Positions 35,450 through 43,674 of a stretch of 64,000 nucleotides of DNA are shown in pieces. Source of the DNA: Dyadobacter sp. NIV53. Lineage in GTDB: Bacteria > Bacteroidota > Bacteroidia > Cytophagales > Spirosomataceae. The number at the start of each line of letters is the position of its first letter. Positions within the stretch are counted from its first letter, which is position 1. The translations under genes and the position numbers were made by a program. A model generated the notes under the pieces. It did not search any database. It saw nothing but the letters and a program-made list of their open reading frames with translations, and was not told the DNA's origin. The DNA lies in NCBI RefSeq assembly GCF_019711195.1, contig NZ_CP081299.1, positions 1,054,001-1,118,000 on the forward strand, written 5' to 3'.

Positions 35450-38400
35450 TTACACCGGAATGACAATAACAACCCTTGTACCTGCCGCCTCACCGCTGTC
35501 ATCTACCAGATCCTGAATTTTAACACTTGCGTTTGTTTTGCTGTCCTGGTTCAAAATGGCAATCCGGTCTTCTGTCAGTTTCATTCCCAGCGACTTTTTA
35601 TTCATGGCCGACTTGCTCCTGTATTCCATCGCTTTTGCGCGGCCAATGCCATCGTCTTCAATAATACATTGCAAGACATTTTCACCCTGCATACTGATCT
35701 GAACCAATAAACTGCCGTTCGTTTCCTTGTGAAGCAGGCCATGCCATATCGCATTTTCGACATAGGGCTGTATAATCAGCGAGGGCACTTCGATAGAATC
35801 CGGATATACATTTTCATCCAGAATAATCCGGTAATCAAACTTATTGTCGAACCGGACACCTTCCATTTCAATATATAACTTTAACGCTTCCAGCTCATTG
35901 GAAAGCAGCACGTTTTTACTGTTCGAATTATCGAGGATCAAACGGATCAGTTTGGAAAACCTGGTGAGGTAGAGTGAAGCAGTGGCATTATCGTTTTTCA
36001 CAATATACCGGTTGATCGAATTGAGGCAGTTGAAAATGAAATGCGGATTCATTTGGGCACGCAAAGCCCTCATTTCCATTTCGTTGAATTTTTCCCTGAG
36101 CGCAGTTTGTTTCCTGATAATTGTCACTCGTTTTTTGAAAATCCAGTAAGCAAGTGCTCCCGCAGCAATAACACACAAAATTATAAACCAGGCCCGTTGC
36201 CAGAATGGCGGTGAGATCACGAATTTAAAGCGTTTCCCGGTTTCATACCATTTTACGCCATCCAGGCTTGCCGCTACGGTAAAAACGTATTCGTTTGGTG
36301 AAAGTGAAGAAAAACGTACTTTGTTATTACGCCCGTTCATTTGCCAGCCATTATCTAGTCCAATGAGTTGATAACGGTAAATAAGCTTTTGTGCATTTCC
36401 AAAATACGGTGTCACAAATTGAAATTCTACCGAGTTTTGTTTCCAGTTCAGCTGCGTTGTTTCTGCTCCAGAAATAAACGATGAATCATCCTGATTGATG
36501 GTAACGCCGGAAATGATCACGTTCAGTTTTTCTTCCCTTGTCTTTATTTTTTCCGGATTGAAATAATTCAAGCCATTCAGTCCGCCCAGATATACATTCC
36601 CGTCTTTTGATTCGAGTAAACTATGTGCATTAAATCGTTTATTCTGGACATTATCCCAGCCGTCAAACCATTCAAGTTTCTTAGTTTTTTCATCAAAACG
36701 ATATAAACCATTGTCGGCTCCAATCCAGATTTTGCCTTTTTTATCCTCAAATAAAATAGCGATCGTCTGATTGCGCAACTGAGGAAATAGCGACTTTTTT
36801 CTTAGCACATTTTTAGTTCTTACTACCTCAAATAACCCAACTGAACCACACCAAACCGTGGAATCGTTTCTGATTAGCAGTGAAGAAACCAGCTTGCCCG
36901 GAAGGAACTGGTCATCATAAAGCTGTGTCCTGAAACCTTTATCAACATAAAGCAGCCCGTTGTAAGAACCCATCCAAAGGTTTCCGCTTTTTTCCTGCAC
37001 GGCGGTCTGGATATTATTGACTGATCCCTTAAATATTTTTTCACTGACTTCGTAGGTGTCCTTTTCCAGTACATAACACGACTCCTCGCCGAGTATCAGC
37101 TGGTCACCGTTCTGCATTGTCAGTAAGCCGGAAATTAAGTCTTTTTCAAGTTTTTTTCGCAGATAAATCCCCTTATTCCCGACAGGAAATACCATTCTTT
37201 TAAAGGTTTCAAGTTCAGGAATAAAAATCACCGGTTCCCCGACCGATGCGCCAACTACCAGGTTTTTTCCATCAAAAACCAGGCTCCGCACCCACGGATG
37301 TTTGAAAGTATTGGGCATGGCTGCATTGGCATAAATCGTTTTGACTTCTCCCGTTTTGAAATTCATTTTGGTAAAACCGCCGGCAGTTCCAAGCCATATA
37401 TTACCATTCTTGTCTTCGGTAATCGCGTGAATATTATTGTTCCATTTTTTTCCGGCACCAGCATAACCGCGAAGCCAGCCAATATTATGTTCACGCGGCC
37501 TGAAAAAGGCAATTCCCTCTTCACACAAAATCCAAAGCGTACTGTCCCGGTCGTAATAGTCCGTATAGGTTTCTTCGTTAGGCAATTTCTTGCCGGAATG
37601 ATATAGGATTGCCTTACTGAATATTTTTGAATTGCGGTTGTATTTATAACATCCCTGTCTCGTATTAACCAGATAGTTGTTGTTCCCAAGTGGTGTGATG
37701 CTTTTCATATCGACCACAGGCAAACCGGCAACCGGAGTAACGGATTCAGTCCTGAAATTCACTTCATACGTTATCAGCATGCTATTCGTCACCCATGCAA
37801 CGTCATCCGAAAACGGTGTAACTGTTCTCACATTTTCAAAAGGCACAACTCTGGTCGTGTTCTTTTTAGCATCATAAAGAAAAATTGTATGTACATCCGC
37901 CAGGTACATCTGATAATTTCTGCGACTAAAAATCCGCCTGTAAAACTGGATTTTGGGACTTAATCCAGGGATGAAATAATGCTTGAATTTGTCATCATGA
38001 GCTTCGTACAAATACAAACCTTTCCTGGCATTCGCCCAGATCCGGTTGTCCGGAGTAACCTGCAACTTGTTGAATTTATTAGGTGGCCCTGCGTCCGGTG
38101 GCCCGACACGCAGCGGGTCAGCACCGGGTGACTCAACCCTTGCTCTTCTAAAATCAACATAATTATTTACATATTTTTTAATGCCCAGTTCAGTGGTGAC
38201 CCATATCGTTCCGGAAGAATCAGTGGTGATATCCAGAAAATCCTCATCGTCAGTTTCAATTTTTTTGACATTCTGCCCATCAAACCGTTGCAGGTTACGT
38301 GCCGAGAGCAGCCATAAAAATCCCTGCTTATCCCTGATTATACCAGTAATATTTCCTGTTTGAATGCCGTTTCTTTCGTCCAGAAGCTGCACATGAAAAT

Positions 38401-38485
38401 CGGGAAGCTGTGCCATAATGTTACTGTACTTCCAGATAAATAAAAGTAGCATCAGTAGCTTAACTATTTTAAAAATATCGTGCAT
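35450..38485 (-). CDS. propeller sensor histidine kinase (LytS-type, Y_Y_Y domain)
   Basis: The 1011-residue protein has a signal peptide (~1-25), then a two-component-regulator propeller with repeated GxIWLGTxxGL-type blades (GNIWLGTAGGFTKMNFKTG, GNLWMGSYNGLLYVDKGF, GKIWIGADNGLYRFDEKT), a Y_Y_Y-type beta domain (SFISGAETTQLNWKQNSVEFQFVTPYF onward, in pieces), a membrane span at ~780-800 (AWFIILCVIAAGALAYWIF) and a His_kinase domain with QMNPHFIFNCLNSINRY. The HATPase part is of the LytS type (IIQPYVENAIWHGLL). Its partner is the LytTR regulator immediately downstream. The ligand is unknown; in Bacteroides such kinases respond to oligosaccharides, but no polysaccharide locus is nearby. Confidence 0.95.
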   Translation of the reverse strand: MHDIFKIVKLLMLLLFIWKYSNIMAQLPDFHVQLLDERNGIQTGNITGIIRDKQGFLWLLSARNLQRFDGQNVKKIETDDEDFLDITTDSSGTIWVTTELGIKKYVNNYVDFRRARVESPGADPLRVGPPDAGPPNKFNKLQVTPDNRIWANARKGLYLYEAHDDKFKHYFIPGLSPKIQFYRRIFSRRNYQMYLADVHTIFLYDAKKNTTRVVPFENVRTVTPFSDDVAWVTNSMLITYEVNFRTESVTPVAGLPVVDMKSITPLGNNNYLVNTRQGCYKYNRNSKIFSKAILYHSGKKLPNEETYTDYYDRDSTLWILCEEGIAFFRPREHNIGWLRGYAGAGKKWNNNIHAITEDKNGNIWLGTAGGFTKMNFKTGEVKTIYANAAMPNTFKHPWVRSLVFDGKNLVVGASVGEPVIFIPELETFKRMVFPVGNKGIYLRKKLEKDLISGLLTMQNGDQLILGEESCYVLEKDTYEVSEKIFKGSVNNIQTAVQEKSGNLWMGSYNGLLYVDKGFRTQLYDDQFLPGKLVSSLLIRNDSTVWCGSVGLFEVVRTKNVLRKKSLFPQLRNQTIAILFEDKKGKIWIGADNGLYRFDEKTKKLEWFDGWDNVQNKRFNAHSLLESKDGNVYLGGLNGLNYFNPEKIKTREEKLNVIISGVTINQDDSSFISGAETTQLNWKQNSVEFQFVTPYFGNAQKLIYRYQLIGLDNGWQMNGRNNKVRFSSLSPNEYVFTVAASLDGVKWYETGKRFKFVISPPFWQRAWFIILCVIAAGALAYWIFKKRVTIIRKQTALREKFNEMEMRALRAQMNPHFIFNCLNSINRYIVKNDNATASLYLTRFSKLIRLILDNSNSKNVLLSNELEALKLYIEMEGVRFDNKFDYRIILDENVYPDSIEVPSLIIQPYVENAIWHGLLHKETNGSLLVQISMQGENVLQCIIEDDGIGRAKAMEYRSKSAMNKKSLGMKLTEDRIAILNQDSKTNASVKIQDLVDDSGEAAGTRVVIVIPV

Positions 38486-38724
38486 GAAAGCGTTCGTATT
38501 AAGTCCGAAAGGATTTGCATTTTAACTTTCAAGTTCCTCAATTTCAATTAAATATACTTACTTCATTATGTAAATTGTATGGTTTTTTAGTAAAAGGCAA
38601 GAAATGGTGTGTGGTTGGCTGGCATGCTAATTGAAAACAAAATCCGGACAAAACGGCCCTGTTCGATTTTTAACAAAAGGAAGGATTATGGTATTTTTAA
38701 TTAACAATACAAACGTTATTACTT

Positions 38725-39675
38725 ATGAAGCAAACTCATCTTTTAAGCTCTTTTTTATTGATTACAGCTATTGGCCTGATTTCCTGTGAAGACCACCCTG
38801 ACAGTCCAAATGCACTTTTTCCGGAGCGCATCAATTTTGTAGCAGATCGCCAGTATCCGGAAGGTATCGCATACTCGTCTCAGCTGGATAAGTTTCTTGT
38901 TACTTCCATCCCACTCGGTAAGATCGGAACCGTTAGTGTTGATGGCCAATATGAAGATCTCATCTCAGCACCGGAGCTCATCAGCGGAATTGGCATGAAA
39001 GTCGCAGGCGACCACATTTTCGTTTGCAATAGTGACCGGGGTGTTTCAATCAAGAGTACTCCGGCAGGCAGTTTCCAGACAGCCGAGCTGCTCGTCTTTA
39101 ATCTGAATACGGGACAATTAGAACGAAAGACTGACCTGGACGCACTGATACCAGCTGCTGAAAGAAATTTTGCAAACGACGTAACCCTGGCTCCCGACGG
39201 CACCGCTTATGTTACCGATTCCTTTTCACCCGTTATTTATAAAGTTGGCCCCGACGGCACAGGAAGTGTTCTGGTTAGAGATGACGTTAATTTTTCCAGT
39301 CCGAATTTTGGTCTGAATGGAATTGTCTATCATCCCGACGGCTATCTTATTGTGGCCAACACGGGGCAGGGAAAACTCTTCAAGGTTAATTTGCAGAACG
39401 CAAATCTTGTATCCGAGATCACTGGGACTGGTGCACTTCCCGGCGACGGACTGACTTTGCTAAACAATGATCTTTATGTAGTAACAGGTGGAACACGTGT
39501 GGCACATTTAAAGAGCACCGACAGCTGGCAAAGTGCCAACATTGTCAAATTCGATGAAGGTGTATATACCGGAGCAACGACGAGTGTAGCAGTAAATAAC
39601 CAGATTTATACGCTCAATGCGCGTATTGGTGCGATTGGTGATGCAAAAGATTTTAGTATTCAGCGGTTCCGTTAA
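38725..39675 (+). CDS. SMP-30/gluconolactonase-like beta-propeller lipoprotein
   Basis: The 316-residue protein has a lipobox ending in LISCEDHP (Cys near residue 21). The remaining sequence is a six-bladed propeller typical of SMP-30/gluconolactonase and NHL-like proteins: RQYPEGIAYSSQLDKFLVTS, then FANDVTLAPDGTAYVTDSFSPVIYKV, then GLNGIVYHPDGYLIVANTGQGKLFKV, then GDGLTLLNNDLYVVTGG. Metal-binding residues cannot be verified by eye. It stands alone and is convergent with the acidic unknown gene at 39797, with a strong hairpin between them. Confidence 0.85.
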   Translation: MKQTHLLSSFLLITAIGLISCEDHPDSPNALFPERINFVADRQYPEGIAYSSQLDKFLVTSIPLGKIGTVSVDGQYEDLISAPELISGIGMKVAGDHIFVCNSDRGVSIKSTPAGSFQTAELLVFNLNTGQLERKTDLDALIPAAERNFANDVTLAPDGTAYVTDSFSPVIYKVGPDGTGSVLVRDDVNFSSPNFGLNGIVYHPDGYLIVANTGQGKLFKVNLQNANLVSEITGTGALPGDGLTLLNNDLYVVTGGTRVAHLKSTDSWQSANIVKFDEGVYTGATTSVAVNNQIYTLNARIGAIGDAKDFSIQRFR

Positions 39676-39714
39676 TATTGAAACTTCAGGTTAGACCAGG
39701 GGTAATTCCGAAAG

Positions 39715-39760
39715 AATCGCAAAAAGCCACATAATCATCAGGAGGTGGTTTTTTGCGATT
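39715..39760. terminator. 16-bp stem hairpin between convergent genes
   Basis: AATCGCAAAAAGCCAC (39715-39730) pairs with GTGGTTTTTTGCGATT (39745-39760) with a single G-T wobble and a 14-base loop. A and T runs flank the GC part of the stem on both sides. It sits between the stop at 39675 and the stop at 39797, so it probably ends transcription from both sides. Confidence 0.8.
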
Positions 39761-39796
39761 ATTTCAGAATTTGTATATCAATCTAAAAGTTTAAAA

Positions 39797-40423
39797 TCAG
39801 GAAACTATTTTAATGTTGTATTCTATCATTTTGATCAGTTCTTTCACTTTTATGGCTAGTAAGGAAATATCAATATCCAAGGGCGGTATATCAAAAGGTT
39901 CATCATTATTATTGTTGCTATAACCCGGCCAGAATATATTATCATAAAAATAATTCCAAACCTGCCTGATCAGCTCATCATCTGCATAAACCTGCAGATA
40001 ACTATTTCTGCTATCCTGGTTTATGTAGTCCCCATACATATTAACAAGGTTGACAAAATCTCCAAAAAAATTAAGATTAAAATCTTCCTGATCTACTGAG
40101 TTGATAATAAACCTGACATCATAAGTATAAAATTTAACCGGCTCCCAAATGTCGAAATTTTCTAACCAGCCATGGAGGTTATCAAAAACGACCAGGTTGC
40201 TTTTTTCAGCGAGGATAATTTCTTTAAATGAGTTTAAAGACTCAGATGCAAATATCTGGCCCGTTCTGAAAGACAGAAGCCGATCTGTTTGGTCCTCATC
40301 TGTGTCTGTATACCAAACCAAATATAGTGGGTGTTCATAAGCCGGTGAGGCATACTTAACTACCCAGGTTGAATATAAAGCGCTCAGATCTTCAAATGAA
40401 TTTATGTTATCCGGAACTGCCAT
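39797..40423 (-). CDS. acidic protein of unknown function
   Basis: The 208-residue protein starts at ATG 40423 (MAVPDNINSFEDLSALYSTWV) and has no signal peptide or membrane span. It is rich in Asp, Glu, Asn and aromatic residues, with motifs such as LYLVWYTDTDEDQTDRLLSF, DNLHGWLENFDIWEPVKFY and NNNNDEPFDIPPLDIDISLLAIK. No family was recognised. Its composition, size and isolation resemble cytoplasmic immunity proteins of polymorphic toxin systems, but no toxin lies nearby, so this is only a suggestion. Confidence 0.6.
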   Translation of the reverse strand: MAVPDNINSFEDLSALYSTWVVKYASPAYEHPLYLVWYTDTDEDQTDRLLSFRTGQIFASESLNSFKEIILAEKSNLVVFDNLHGWLENFDIWEPVKFYTYDVRFIINSVDQEDFNLNFFGDFVNLVNMYGDYINQDSRNSYLQVYADDELIRQVWNYFYDNIFWPGYSNNNNDEPFDIPPLDIDISLLAIKVKELIKMIEYNIKIVS

Positions 40424-40916
40424 AGAATTTTCCAGGTATAGCCTGTTAAATAAGTTGAACCCTTCCTAATCTTCACCAAGTTACCATTTATCGAATCCAT
40501 AATTAGCCCTTTATCAACATTTTTCAGAATAAAAAAACTTCCTGATCCGGCCTCTTCCTGATCTTATAACATTTACCATGTACGTGATGCAATTTTGTAT
40601 AAAAATTGACAATACACTGATTTTTAGTTCTTTATATAAAATTACAATAATTAAAATATGTATATCTATTGTTTTAATTTCTACGCAATGGAATGAAGAA
40701 TGTATATTTTGAAAATTCAGTCGGCTACTTTAACCGCGACAATCAAGGTTTTGCTGAGCAAATAACAAAAACCAGCCCGCCATTCCGGCAGGAATTGGTT
40801 GTAATTCAATTCATTTCCTGGAATAAATGCCTCTATCAATTGATTTAACGGTAGCCAATTACCTGATTAATCCATCTACTTTTGCCGCTTCCTGATACCT
40901 TGATGAATTCCCTTCC
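40424..40916. other. intergenic region
   Basis: These 493 bases separate a leftward and a rightward gene. No ORF or repeat was supported. A -7-like TACTTTTG at 40877-40884 lies 32 bases before the start at 40917, but without a -33 partner at the usual distance. Confidence 0.5.
40877..40884 (+). promoter_or_regulatory. candidate -7 element (TACTTTTG) for the TPR/LuxR gene
   Basis: The octamer fits TAnnTTTG and is correctly placed for a short leader, 32 bases before the ATG at 40917. The -33 element was not identified. Confidence 0.35.
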
Positions 40917-42692
40917 ATGAAAATCAACTACGTTGTATTACTTTTTCTTTTATCCCCTTCCCTTTTCGCACAATCCAATAAAATCGACAGCCTTCAGAAA
41001 CGGCTCAAAATAACAGTAGCCGACACAGCAAAGGTGAACCTGATGGTCGATATTGCACTTGAATATTGGGCTGTTGATCCCGAAAAAACGATGACTTACA
41101 GCCAGGAAGCTTTGGATTTAGCCAGGAAAATTAAATATGTACGAGGTGAAGCCAAAAGCTATCAGGGAATCGGCATATTTCACTGGCAGAAAAACGATTA
41201 TCAAAAAGCGCTGGCCAATTACGAACAAAGCAAAAAGTTGTACGAAGGCATTGAGGATCAGAGTGGAGCGGCACGTGCAATCAGCAATATGGGAATGATT
41301 TATGGCGAGCAGGGGAATTACAGCCAGGCTTTGAGTAATTACCAGCAGGCGGCCACTATTTTTCAGGAGCTGGGTGATGAAAAGAGAATGGCTACTACCA
41401 TCAACAGCATGGGCAATGTTCATAAAAACCAGAAAAATTACGATGAAGCATTGGTTTCATACAGGCAGGCCATGAATTACTGGATAAAATCAGGAGACAA
41501 AAAATCCCTGGCAGGTTCCTATATCAACATTGCCAGTGTTTACAGTAAACAGAAAAAATACGACGCCGCTATAACCAGTGCCAACAAAGCATTGCAGCTT
41601 TTTGAGAGTTTTAAAGACCTTAACGGGCAGATTATCTGCCAGAATAATCTGGGTGATATTTATTTCCAGAAACAGGATTATACCGAGGCACTTTCCAGGT
41701 ATAAAAAGTCACTGGAAATAAATCAGCAGTTTCAAAGTAAACGCCTGATGGTTACGTCGTATAACGGTATTGGGCAGATTTATACCAAACAACACCAGCA
41801 TTCCTCAGCTATCGAAAGTTTCCGGCAGGCACAGGTACTTGCTGAACAGGCCGGGATACGCCCGGCATTGCAGCAATCTTATGAGGGGCTGGCCAATGTA
41901 TATGGCGAAGCAAAAGATTTTACCAAAGCATATCAGTATCAAAGACTTTCCGGCTCGTTGAAAGACTCAATCTTTAATGCAGAAAATACGAGTAAGATCA
42001 CAAACCTGCGTGTCCATTATGAAAGTGAGAAAAAACAGGCGGAAATAAAATTGCTTCAAAAAGAAAAGGATCTGGGATATGCCACCAGGAATTCCATGGC
42101 TCTCGGATTGGCAGGCGGATTGATCGTATTGGGCCTTGCTTTTAACCGTCAACGGCTTGGGGTTCAGAAAAACCGTGAATTACATGCTGTACAGCAGGCT
42201 TTGACTGAAATTACAATACGGACCAGCCAGGAAAAAGAGCAGCAACTGATAACAGAACTGGAATTTCGGAATAAAGCCCTAACTACACATACACTGAACC
42301 TGATCCAAAAAAACAGTATACTGGAAGACATCAGGCAAACTGCTTTGCTTATGCTTAAAACCGGACAAAGCGACGAACACAAACCTGTATTCAGCAAGCT
42401 CATCAACCTGGTTGATTATAGCTTTAACCTCGACAAAGATTGGGAAGAATTTAAAATTTACTTTGAGGGTGTTCACAAAGACTTTTTTACCAAACTGAAA
42501 AGGGATAATCCGGAACTGAGCAGCGGCGAGCTCCGGCTTTGTGCATTGATCAGGCTCAATCTCAATCTGAAAGAATCAGCAACTTTACTCAATATTTCTC
42601 CGGACAGCGTGAAAACTGCCCGGCACCGTTTACGCAAAAAATTAAATTTACCCGAAGACAGTAACCTTACTGATTATTTAATCACCGTTTGA
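40917..42692 (+). CDS. TPR protein with membrane span and LuxR-type HTH
   Basis: The 591-residue protein has a signal peptide (YVVLLFLLSPSLFA, then Q), then eight or so tetratricopeptide repeats (~30-340) with the AxAxSNMGxIYGEQGNYxQAL pattern. A membrane span follows at ~388-405 (MALGLAGGLIVLGLAFN), then a coiled coil, and a C-terminal LuxR/GerE-like HTH (~525-590, LSSGELRLCALIRLNLNLKESATLLNIS and then DSVKTARHRLRKKLNL). This is the Bacteroidota one-component regulator type in which the N-terminal TPR part faces the periplasm. The ligand is unknown. A globin gene follows 165 bases downstream. Confidence 0.9.
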   Translation: MKINYVVLLFLLSPSLFAQSNKIDSLQKRLKITVADTAKVNLMVDIALEYWAVDPEKTMTYSQEALDLARKIKYVRGEAKSYQGIGIFHWQKNDYQKALANYEQSKKLYEGIEDQSGAARAISNMGMIYGEQGNYSQALSNYQQAATIFQELGDEKRMATTINSMGNVHKNQKNYDEALVSYRQAMNYWIKSGDKKSLAGSYINIASVYSKQKKYDAAITSANKALQLFESFKDLNGQIICQNNLGDIYFQKQDYTEALSRYKKSLEINQQFQSKRLMVTSYNGIGQIYTKQHQHSSAIESFRQAQVLAEQAGIRPALQQSYEGLANVYGEAKDFTKAYQYQRLSGSLKDSIFNAENTSKITNLRVHYESEKKQAEIKLLQKEKDLGYATRNSMALGLAGGLIVLGLAFNRQRLGVQKNRELHAVQQALTEITIRTSQEKEQQLITELEFRNKALTTHTLNLIQKNSILEDIRQTALLMLKTGQSDEHKPVFSKLINLVDYSFNLDKDWEEFKIYFEGVHKDFFTKLKRDNPELSSGELRLCALIRLNLNLKESATLLNISPDSVKTARHRLRKKLNLPEDSNLTDYLITV

Positions 42693-42732
42693 AAATCCGG
42701 AACTGGCCGCTAAGCAGGCATATCGGATTTTC
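42691..42732 (+). terminator. possible terminator of the TPR/LuxR gene
   Basis: GAAAATCCG (42691-42699) and CGGATTTTC (42724-42732) form a perfect 9-bp stem with a 24-base loop that starts at the stop codon. The long loop and lack of a clear T run make it a weak call. Confidence 0.4.
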
Positions 42733-42798
42733 CCGGATTTCAAATCTATGTTCACTTTTTGTATACCTGACAAAATAGGTTGCCAGCGGATACTGCTT

Positions 42799-42806
42799 TA
42801 CGTTTG
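42799..42806 (+). promoter_or_regulatory. candidate promoter of the globin gene (TACGTTTG)
   Basis: TACGTTTG fits TAnnTTTG; a TTG at 42780-42782 lies 16 bases upstream, a little closer than typical. The globin ATG is at 42858, giving a plausible leader of about 45 bases. Confidence 0.4.
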
Positions 42807-42857
42807 TATTTTCCGCGGTTACCATTTTATTTTCAGCTTCGCAAACCATCCAGCAGC

Positions 42858-43265
42858 ATGACAGATCGTACTATATTGATAATCAAAACTTCATGGAGTT
42901 ATATTGTAACACAGCCGGTTAACCCCGGAGCTCTGTTTTATGACGAGCTATTTAAATTGGCTCCCGGCCTTATACCAATGTTTAAGTCAGACAAGGAAGA
43001 TCAGCAAACCAAGTTCACAGATATGATTACGTTTATGGTTTTAAATCTGCAAAACACGCGTGATATACAGAAGCAAATAAATGAAATGGGCAAACGGCAT
43101 GTTGGGTACGGAGTTACTGCTGAACATTATGAACTGGTTGGAACCGCTTTGATCAATACGCTGAATACCAGCCTCGGAGACATGTGGAATAATGAAACCA
43201 GACTCGCCTGGACTAACCTGTACGATTTATGGTCATCTGCTATGATACTGGCAAGTCATGAATAA
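42858..43265 (+). CDS. globin (single-domain haemoglobin)
   Basis: Using ATG 42858 the product is 135 residues. An in-frame TTG at 42780 adds 26 residues that do not look like the family. The globin fold is shown by TILIIKTSWSYI (A helix), PGALFYDELFKLAPGLIPMFK (B to CD, with CD1 Phe F42), and the proximal His H81 in MGKRHVGYGVTAEHYELVGTAL (F helix). It is similar to the neuroglobin/flavohaemoglobin-type single-domain globins of bacteria. It lacks a reductase domain. Likely roles are oxygen binding or NO detoxification, which is inference. The upstream TPR/LuxR regulator may be unrelated. Confidence 0.9.
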   Translation: MTDRTILIIKTSWSYIVTQPVNPGALFYDELFKLAPGLIPMFKSDKEDQQTKFTDMITFMVLNLQNTRDIQKQINEMGKRHVGYGVTAEHYELVGTALINTLNTSLGDMWNNETRLAWTNLYDLWSSAMILASHE

Positions 43266-43674
43266 CGTTAATACCAACCCTTACCTTCAAAATCGTATAA
43301 CAGCACCGGCCCGGTCTCTTATGATGTAATTGTGAGAATTTGGATTTCTTGTTAAAAGCCTTTTGCACTTACCTTCCACCACAAGAAATTGCCTGTCGAA
43401 AATTGACTCTTACAGTAGTAAAATATAATTTATCCGATCCGGAATAAAACTAAAAACAGTTTTCACAGGCTTGTACACCTTTTGTATACTCCTTTTTCTG
43501 CCTCGTTGACCTTTTGTGCACCTTCTAAAATTGCTGCCTGGATTATTCCGTCCTAGGTTTGCATCGCCTTCCACAGTAAGCTTCCGATTGCTGACCGGCC
43601 AAAAAAATCCAACTATTTTCTCTATCAGTTCTCATTAAATGTTTTATAAACTCAATAATAATTATCTGTTAATC
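43266..43674. other. intergenic region
   Basis: About 409 bases before the T9SS repeat protein. Several copies of a short C(C)TTTTGT-type string are present (around 43479, 43508), but they are too short and irregular to call a repeat. No gene, terminator or consensus promoter was supported. Confidence 0.5.

Noticed and set aside
38620..38634. sigma-54-like promoter TGGCATG-N4-TTGA upstream of the SMP-30-like gene
   Set aside because: The GG spacing fits, but the -12 dinucleotide is GA instead of GC and it is a single weak match; not enough for a call.
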